Positions 58,485 through 64,000 of a DNA stretch of 64,000 bases are shown here, piece by piece. The DNA is from Phaeobacter italicus (GTDB lineage: Bacteria > Pseudomonadota > Alphaproteobacteria > Rhodobacterales > Rhodobacteraceae), in the NCBI RefSeq assembly GCF_001258055.1, contig NZ_CVRM01000037.1, positions 85,243 through 149,242 on the forward strand. The letters run 5' to 3'. Position 1 is the first letter of the stretch, and each line of letters begins with the position of its first letter. The position numbers and the translations under genes are program-made. The notes beneath the pieces are model-generated. The model was not told the origin of the DNA, made no database searches, and was given only the letters and a program-made list of their open reading frames with translations.

Positions 58485-59404
58485 CAGGACTTGGTTCCGC
58501 GACCAAAGTTCGGCGCAGCAGTATCCTGCCCCGCTTCGATGATGCCACGCCGAATGGCACGGGTGCGGGTGAAATAGTCGTGCAGATGTTCCCCGTCACC
58601 AGTCCGGATCGCCCGTTGCAGCGCAAAGAGTTCTTCGGTGAAACGCCCGAGGATTTCGAGCGTCGCATCTTTGTTTGTCAGGAAAACATCCCGCCACATG
58701 GTCGGATCCGACGCCGCAATTCGAGTGAAATCCCTGAAACCCGCGGCCGAGTACTTGATGACCTCACTATCTGTGACACGGCGCAAATCATCCGCAACAC
58801 CCACCATTGTATAGGCAATGAGGTGCGGCGCATGAGACGTCACAGCCAGCACCAGATCATGGTGGTCTGCGTCCATCTCATCGACATTTGCGCCCATCCC
58901 TTCCCACAGGGTCCGCAGGCGCTCCACCGCGTCCGGATCCGTTCCCTCCACAGGGACCAACAGACACCAGCGGTTGTCATAAAGCTCAGCAAAACCCGCC
59001 TCCGGGCCGGAATGCTCGGTCCCTGCCAATGGGTGTGCGGGTACGAAATGCACGCCCTGCGGAATATGGGGCTGAACCGCCTCGATGACATGGCGTTTGA
59101 CAGAGCCCACATCGGAAACCGTCGCGCCGGGCTTCAACTTGGGCGCAATCTCTTCCATGACCGGGCCCATCGCCCCGACCGGCACGCAAAGCACGACAAG
59201 ATCTGCATCCTCTACGGCGTCGGCTGCGGTATCGCAGATCCGATCACACAGGTTGATCCGGCGGGCAGTTTCGCGGGTGGCTTCACTGCGCGCATAGCCT
59301 GTGATCTCTCCGGCCAGATTTCCGCGGCGGATGGCGTGCGCCATCGAGGAGGCAATAAGGCCGAGACCAATCAGCGCAATACGGTCATAAACGGGTTGAG
59401 TCAT
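58484..59404 (-). CDS. Prephenate/arogenate dehydrogenase family protein
   Basis: This 306-residue NAD(P)-dependent enzyme belongs to the tyrosine branch (TyrA-like). The Rossmann motif is [34 protein letters not shown] and [13 protein letters not shown] follow, then substrate motif [15 protein letters not shown]. It overlaps hisC (ATGA) and the extensin gene. It converts prephenate to 4-hydroxyphenylpyruvate or arogenate to tyrosine; which one is unresolved. Confidence 0.93.
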   Translation of the reverse strand: MTQPVYDRIALIGLGLIASSMAHAIRRGNLAGEITGYARSEATRETARRINLCDRICDTAADAVEDADLVVLCVPVGAMGPVMEEIAPKLKPGATVSDVGSVKRHVIEAVQPHIPQGVHFVPAHPLAGTEHSGPEAGFAELYDNRWCLLVPVEGTDPDAVERLRTLWEGMGANVDEMDADHHDLVLAVTSHAPHLIAYTMVGVADDLRRVTDSEVIKYSAAGFRDFTRIAASDPTMWRDVFLTNKDATLEILGRFTEELFALQRAIRTGDGEHLHDYFTRTRAIRRGIIEAGQDTAAPNFGRGTKS

Positions 59405-60486
59405 GAATGAGTGTCCTTGAAATCCTTGACGGCCGCCGCCAGTGCACGGCAGGACGCCTCATCCCCGACAGTCATCCGAAGAGCCGCCGGTAGTTTGTAG
59501 CCTGCCACACGCCGCACGATCAAACCACGGCTCTGCAAATAGGCATCACAGCTCTCAGCCTCTTGCGCGCTTGCGAAACGGGCCAGAATGAAATTGGCGC
59601 AAGACGTGTCCGACGGAATGCCGAGTTCGGCCAACGCCTCCGCCAGCCAGCTCCGCCAGGTCGCGTTTTTCTTGCGGCAATGTTCTGTGTACGCCGTGTC
59701 ACGCACCGCGGCTTCGGCAGCTGCCAAGGCGGTCGATGACAGGTTAAAGGGGCCGCGGACCCGGTTCAGCACATCGATGATCGGCTTGGGGGCGTATCCC
59801 CACCCTACGCGGGCACCACCAAGGCCGTAGATCTTTGAAAAGGTGCGCGTCATCACAACATTGTCGCGACTTGCAACAAGCGATGCGCCCGCGTCGTAGC
59901 CTTCTACATACTCGGCATAGGCCCCATCCAGAACCAGGATCGCCTGTTTCGGAATCCCATCCGCAAGGCGGGCAAGTTCGGCCGTGCTGATCATCGTGCC
60001 GGTCGGGTTGTTGGGGTTTGCAATAAACACCAGCCGCGTGCGGTCCGTGCAGCCCTCGATCAGGGCATCGACATCGGTCACGCGCTCTCTTTCGCGCACT
60101 TCGACCGGAGTAGCCCCCGCAGCCAAGGCGCTGATGCGGTACATCGCAAATCCGTGTTCGGTGAACAGCACTTCATCGCCGGGACCGGCATAAGCCTGGC
60201 AGAGAAACGCGATGATCTCGTCGCTGCCCGCCCCGCAAATAATCTGCTCGGCCGGGAGCCCATAAACGTCGCCAATCGCCCCACGCAAGGACGCATGATC
60301 TGAGCTTGGATAGCGGTGCATCTGAGCGACGGCAGCCTGCATCGCCTCAATCGCCTTGGGGCTCGGCCCGAGGGGGTTTTCGTTGGAGGAGAGCTTGGTC
60401 ACATTGCTCATCCCCTTCACATGGGCAGCCCCGCCCTGATAGAGGGCGATATCCATAATGCCTGGCTGCGGCGCGATGTGGGTCAT
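59401..60486 (-). CDS. hisC: Histidinol-phosphate/aromatic aminotransferase
   Basis: This 361-residue PLP aminotransferase of HisC type has [19 protein letters not shown], the [20 protein letters not shown] stretch, [18 protein letters not shown] and the PLP lysine in [19 protein letters not shown]. Coupled by ATGA to tyrA, it may serve aromatic as well as histidine synthesis. Its own 5' region holds an inverted repeat just before the ribosome-binding site and a divergent Lrp gene. Confidence 0.92.
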   Translation of the reverse strand: MTHIAPQPGIMDIALYQGGAAHVKGMSNVTKLSSNENPLGPSPKAIEAMQAAVAQMHRYPSSDHASLRGAIGDVYGLPAEQIICGAGSDEIIAFLCQAYAGPGDEVLFTEHGFAMYRISALAAGATPVEVRERERVTDVDALIEGCTDRTRLVFIANPNNPTGTMISTAELARLADGIPKQAILVLDGAYAEYVEGYDAGASLVASRDNVVMTRTFSKIYGLGGARVGWGYAPKPIIDVLNRVRGPFNLSSTALAAAEAAVRDTAYTEHCRKKNATWRSWLAEALAELGIPSDTSCANFILARFASAQEAESCDAYLQSRGLIVRRVAGYKLPAALRMTVGDEASCRALAAAVKDFKDTHS

Positions 60487-60498
60487 GATATATGCTCC

Positions 60499-60532
60499 TT
60501 GATGCGGGATCGTAATAACCGCCCTGCATCAA
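60499..60532. promoter_or_regulatory. Inverted repeat upstream of hisC
   Basis: TTGATGC-GGG (60499-60508) and CCC-T-GCATCAA (60522-60532) are complementary with one extra base, directly beside the hisC ribosome-binding site. This could be the operator of the divergent Lrp regulator or an mRNA hairpin. Confidence 0.5.
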
Positions 60533-60642
60533 ATGGGAAAGCGACAAGACGCCCTCCCCTGTGCTTCGAGCGACGGCCATCGTGCAGCACCGCAACAGAG
60601 GTGCATTGAACTTGGCTTTCAGCGCGGCCTATGATCGCGCTC

Positions 60643-61104
60643 ATGAACCATAAGCTAGACCAGATCGACCTTTCCCTCCTGCGCGCCCTGCAGAAAGACG
60701 CCAGCCTGTCACAGCGCGATCTCGCAGAACAGGTCGGACTGTCGCAAAACGCTTGCTGGCGCAGATTGAAGGCGCTGAACGAAAGCGGGTTGTTGCAAGG
60801 CTCCACCGTTCGGCTTGACCGCAAACAGCTCGGCCTGGATCTGGTGGTTTTTGTGATGTTGCGGACCCGCCACCATTCCGCCGATTGGCTGCAGACGTTC
60901 CGACGCCATGTTCTGACAATTCCCGAGGTCGTCGATTTTCACAGAATTGGTGGCGACTACGACTATCAGCTGAAGGTCGTGACAGAAGATATGGCAAGCT
61001 ATGATCGGGTATATCAACGCCTGATCTCGGGCGTTGAGCTGGACAGCGTCACGTCCTATTTCGCGATGGAGGCGATCGCAGAGGGGCGCCCCCTGCCGCT
61101 GTAA
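60643..61104 (+). CDS. Lrp/AsnC-family transcriptional regulator
   Basis: This 153-residue regulator has an HTH (QIDLSLLRALQKDASLSQRD, LAEQVGLSQNACWRRLKALN) and a C-terminal effector domain (VFVMLRTRHHSADWLQTFRR, FHRIGGDYDYQLKVVTEDM). It diverges from hisC-tyrA, so regulation of those aromatic/histidine amino-acid genes is plausible. No clear ribosome-binding site is seen before ATG 60643 or the in-frame ATG 60631, so the start is uncertain. Confidence 0.9.
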   Translation: MNHKLDQIDLSLLRALQKDASLSQRDLAEQVGLSQNACWRRLKALNESGLLQGSTVRLDRKQLGLDLVVFVMLRTRHHSADWLQTFRRHVLTIPEVVDFHRIGGDYDYQLKVVTEDMASYDRVYQRLISGVELDSVTSYFAMEAIAEGRPLPL

Positions 61105-61143
61105 CGGCAGGTCCGCCCGTCGCGTTTCACGTTTGCAGCCTTT

Positions 61144-61728
61144 TCACCGACCAAATGCGCTGTTTGCCATCCAAGTCGGACGACTGCCTTTTGGCGCCAT
61201 GCGCATGTGCAAGCAGGATGTGTTGAGCCGTTGGAAATACAGAATATGGACCGGGTACCAGCCCGCCTTGGGCACTTGGACCTCTTCCGCGAACGTCGGT
61301 TCGCACGGCTGCCGCCCGTCAAACTTACCGACCACCTGACCGCCAATTGTAGCGCGCAGCCCATCGTTGGTCAGGAAATCAATGGTATAAACGCCGGGCG
61401 CATCAAATTTGACATAGCCACGGATGTCTGCCGCGACCATTTCGGATTGTTTTGATGTGAGTGCATTTTCCCCGATGTTGGTGTCACGGTAGTCCAACCC
61501 CTTGAGAGGAGGGCCCGCCTCTGCGCCTGCCTCAAGTGCCTTGGCTGCAGCGCGCAGCGTCTTGACATCACTTGGATAGGCATAGCGCACCGACAGGCCC
61601 GGCTTCAGCCCCTTTGGCTGCGGATCCGCAGGCTTGAGCTGGAGAGGAGCTGCAAGCGACAGCGTAGCGCTTGCGGAAAGACTGATCGCCGCTGCTGCGG
61701 CCAGCCCCAGAAAACGGGTGAATGACAT
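61144..61728 (-). CDS. Exported PA14-domain protein
   Basis: This 194-residue protein has a signal peptide (FLGLAAAAAISLSASATLSL, then AAP) and a PA14-like beta-barrel in its C-terminal half: APGVYTIDFLTNDGLRATIG, VVGKFDGRQPCEPTFAEEV and GWYPVHILYFQR. PA14 modules bind sugars or ligands. ATG 61728 is chosen with GGAAGG upstream. It is a single gene. Confidence 0.82.
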   Translation of the reverse strand: MSFTRFLGLAAAAAISLSASATLSLAAPLQLKPADPQPKGLKPGLSVRYAYPSDVKTLRAAAKALEAGAEAGPPLKGLDYRDTNIGENALTSKQSEMVAADIRGYVKFDAPGVYTIDFLTNDGLRATIGGQVVGKFDGRQPCEPTFAEEVQVPKAGWYPVHILYFQRLNTSCLHMRMAPKGSRPTWMANSAFGR

Positions 61729-61880
61729 GGGTCTACCTTCCTGAACTTCGCCTCTGAACGGGCGTCTGTCGGCAGGATAGGTGGCGATCGGCTGCAATGA
61801 CAAACGGAAAGTCAGGCGAGGGCAAAAAGTGATCACATGCTCATCGCCAACCCATCACGTTTTCGACCGGCCAGAAACGA

Positions 61881-61905
61881 GAAAGGGCCGCCAAGATGGC
61901 GACCC
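61881..61905 (-). terminator. Intrinsic terminator of rpsD
   Basis: Minus-strand stem GGGTCGCCA with TGGCGGCCC (plus 61885-61893 and 61897-61905; a G-T pair only on this strand) is followed by TTTCTCGTTTC. Confidence 0.82.
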
Positions 61906-61932
61906 CGAAAATCCGTTTCCAAAAGGGCGGAC

Positions 61933-62553
61933 TTAGTTTTTGGCGTAGAATTCGACGACCAGGTTCGGTTCCATGACAACCGGGTACGGCACGTCGGCCA
62001 GGCCGGGTGCGCGAACAAAAGTTGCGGTCATTTTGGAGTGGTCGGCTTCGATGTAATCCGGCACGTCACGCTCTGCGAGCTGAACAGCTTCCAGCAGGGC
62101 GGTCATTTGCTTGGACTTCTCACGAACTTCGATCACGTCACCCTCTTTCACGCGGTAGGAGGGGATGTTCACGCGCTTGCCGTTGACCAGAACGTGACCG
62201 TGGTTCACGAACTGACGTGCAGCAAAAACGGTGGGAACGAATTTGGCGCGGTATACGACTGCGTCCAGGCGGCGCTCCAACAGGCCGATCAGGTTTTCAC
62301 CGGTATCACCTTTAACACGCTCAGCTTCACCATAGATGCGGCGGAACTGCTTCTCGGTCAGGTCGCCATAGTAGCCCTTGAGCTTCTGCTTGGCGCGCAG
62401 CTGGATACCGAAATCGGACAGTTTGCCCTTACGGCGCTGACCGTGCTGGCCGGGGCCATATTCACGGCGGTTCACCGGGGACTTCGGGCGACCCCAGATG
62501 TTTTCGCCCATACGGCGGTCAATTTTGTACTTGGCAGACGTGCGTTTGGTCAC
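61933..62553 (-). CDS. rpsD: 30S ribosomal protein S4
   Basis: This 206-residue primary 16S rRNA-binding protein has the S4 RNA-binding domain ([39 protein letters not shown]). The start is a GTG at 62551-62553, with AAGGAG 7 bases upstream and the family start [20 protein letters not shown]. In this group rpsD stands alone rather than in the alpha operon. Its 62554-62700 leader may hold autoregulatory structure. Confidence 0.97.
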   Translation of the reverse strand: MTKRTSAKYKIDRRMGENIWGRPKSPVNRREYGPGQHGQRRKGKLSDFGIQLRAKQKLKGYYGDLTEKQFRRIYGEAERVKGDTGENLIGLLERRLDAVVYRAKFVPTVFAARQFVNHGHVLVNGKRVNIPSYRVKEGDVIEVREKSKQMTALLEAVQLAERDVPDYIEADHSKMTATFVRAPGLADVPYPVVMEPNLVVEFYAKN

Positions 62554-62742
62554 GGCTGATCTCCTTCGTATATGGTTTCGAAGGGCGTTGTCCTCTCCCC
62601 GGGTTTGACCGAGTCGACAGGCATCCCCTTGCGGGGGCCACCAACACCAATGAAGCCGCGTGTATAGACGAGCGGTTTGGGGAGTCAACACCGATTTTTA
62701 ACGCCCATTCCTGATCCTGCGCGGCTGTCAGATCTGGCCAGT

Positions 62743-63801
62743 TCAGGCAGCATGCCTGAGGATCGCAGCCTCCGGCATGCTGAGGTTGCGACGGGCAAAA
62801 TCACCATAGCGCATGGGGTCGACAGCCAGATCCGGCAATAGGGCCAAAAGCCTGCTGCGATCCTCTGCTCCAAGCACATCCAGAGCCGCCTGCGCCGGAT
62901 GAAAACTCTCTGTCTCAACGCCATTGGCCCAAAGGACCTGATGGTTTGCCAACAGAAGATGAATATAGGTGACCTCCCGCAGCGATGTATCCACACTGAC
63001 GCCGTGACCATCGACCAGATCGCGTGCTGTCACCAAAACTTCCGGTGTGTTGAAAAGGCTCTGCACCGCCTTGCCAGCGACCAGCATCCGATGGCTCGGG
63101 GAGACCAGCAAATCCGCGTCAGGGCGTGCCATCCCCAATGCGCCCCCCCGGATCCGGATCGGTCGCAACTCCGGCATGACAAACAAGCGCGCGCCACTCA
63201 TCCGTCGACGCCCGATCCACTGGATCTGCTGGGCGCCACTATCGCGGGTCTGGATCCAATCACCTTCCTGGAGCATCTCTACCGGCACCCCTCCTGACGG
63301 CGTGCGCAGCAACGTGCCCGGGGTGAAGCAGATCACCCCACCCTCAGCAGGTGCGCCCATGTCCGGCCCATCGCCAAGGCGCAGCTCAGCGATCCACAAA
63401 TCCCGGTTCCGCGGCGGGACACTGTCTACGAACATCAGGAGCGGTCGGCGCCCTGCCCCCACATCAATCAGGGTGACGATAAAATTTTTCAGCCCGTCAG
63501 TGACGACGAAATGGCGATCCCGCAGGGGCGCGCTGTCATCTTCCTCGGTGCGCTGATCGTCCACAGCAGTTGCCAAGCCGACCAGCCGCCTGACGGATCG
63601 TGCTGCACGTCTGCGCAACGCCTGCGCATCGTCGGAAGGTGCCAGTTGAAGAACATCACTCGGGCCATCCACCCGGACCGCCTCGCCAGTCCAACGCCAA
63701 GTGGCACCAGCTGCCAGCGCGCAAGGCAAAGCCGCACGCAGACCATCCACCTCGGTCTGCGCCCACGCAATCACGTAAGTGCCGTTAAAGCCCGTTCCCA
63801 T
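62743..63801 (-). CDS. Hint_2-domain protein
   Basis: This 352-residue protein has an N-terminal part (GTGFNGTYVIAWAQTEVDG) and a C-terminal Hint domain. The cysteine start is VICFTPGTLLRTPSGGVPVE, followed by GDWIQTRDSGAQQIQWIG, SPSHRMLVAGKAVQSLF and the late HLLLANHQVLWANGVETESF. It lacks a signal peptide. Self-cleavage at the Cys is inferred from the family. ATG 63801 is preferred; ATG 63825 is possible but has no ribosome-binding site. Confidence 0.82.
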   Translation of the reverse strand: MGTGFNGTYVIAWAQTEVDGLRAALPCALAAGATWRWTGEAVRVDGPSDVLQLAPSDDAQALRRRAARSVRRLVGLATAVDDQRTEEDDSAPLRDRHFVVTDGLKNFIVTLIDVGAGRRPLLMFVDSVPPRNRDLWIAELRLGDGPDMGAPAEGGVICFTPGTLLRTPSGGVPVEMLQEGDWIQTRDSGAQQIQWIGRRRMSGARLFVMPELRPIRIRGGALGMARPDADLLVSPSHRMLVAGKAVQSLFNTPEVLVTARDLVDGHGVSVDTSLREVTYIHLLLANHQVLWANGVETESFHPAQAALDVLGAEDRSRLLALLPDLAVDPMRYGDFARRNLSMPEAAILRHAA

Positions 63802-63971
63802 CTGCTCTTTTGCCTGCCTTGGCATTATTGTTGTGTTTACGTTAGCAGAGCCCGATGAATTAAGAAAGAGGAGCGCAGCTTCACCCCTGTCCGCCCCTGA
63901 CTGTGTGCGGCGCTCGACGATTAGGCTGCGTGTCCTGGTGATTGCCCTTGTTGGCCTTCACAAACAGAAAT

Positions 63972-63991
63972 AACCCCGCCGGAGCGAGGTT
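63972..63991 (-). terminator. Terminator of a leftward gene beyond the right edge
   Basis: Minus-strand stem AACCTCGC with GCGGGGTT (plus 63972-63979 and 63984-63991; one G-T pair on this strand) is followed by TTATTTCTGTTTG. It implies a minus-strand gene ending just beyond position 64000. Confidence 0.6.
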
Positions 63992-64000
63992 AGGAGCATT

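Overview
The window looks like chromosomal core sequence from a marine Rhodobacterales / Roseobacter-group alphaproteobacterium. The grounds are the gene families and arrangements: an F1-only atpHAGDC operon, a divergent Lrp/trxB pair, an Hsp20-DUF1150 pair, Hint_2-domain proteins, DUF2125, DUF2161, DUF995 and DUF1150 families, a 50-residue roseobacter-type basic small protein and a TIGR01459-type HAD protein. GC is high and codon use is uniform. I see no insertion sequence, integrase, CRISPR array, tRNA or rRNA. The taxonomy is inferred from recognised proteins, not from a marker-gene tree.

Left third (1-23 kb): a MarR-HlyD-RND efflux operon cut by the left edge; a long FabH-like ketosynthase; thymidine kinase; a leftward ybjN-proC-csaA-hydroxyacid dehydrogenase operon; ubiK diverging from an lgt-midA-pgeF operon; a small basic protein; a Hint protein; Lrp diverging from trxB and an RraB-like gene; a large sulfate-activation enzyme with an N-terminal MarR-type domain; a GT10-like glycosyltransferase with a PhzF protein; hsp20-DUF1150 behind what looks like a ROSE RNA thermometer; an NCS2 permease; and purEK.

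Middle (23-41 kb): a repeat-rich intergenic patch; orphan phnM translationally coupled to an exported hydrolase; a DMT exporter; groESL with CIRCE; a DUF2161 nuclease-like protein; Mn-dependent pyrophosphatase; an exported DUF995 protein; a LuxR-type regulator without luxI; a chemoreceptor; a HAD protein; a MaoC hydratase whose ribosome-binding site lies in a perfect hairpin; the coupled ribF-ycgN-ltaE operon; an alpha/beta hydrolase; and prs.

Right third (41-64 kb): a GFA protein; an H-type lectin; atpHAGDC; a methyltransferase; gloB; clpA; an M23 peptidase; DUF2087; an ExbB/MotA-like plus MotB/OmpA-like pair with a very long coiled coil; a gamma-glutamylcyclotransferase; DUF2125; the hisC-tyrA-extensin operon with a divergent Lrp regulator; an exported PA14 protein; rpsD; and a second Hint protein. 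A terminator at the right edge marks the end of another leftward gene.

Most of the window is housekeeping. The parts most worth a second look are the MarR-type domain joined in frame to ATP sulfurylase/APS kinase with two perfect palindromes upstream, the ROSE-like hairpin plus heat-shock promoter ahead of hsp20, the hairpin covering the maoC ribosome-binding site, and the ion-channel-like pair with the 450-residue coiled coil.
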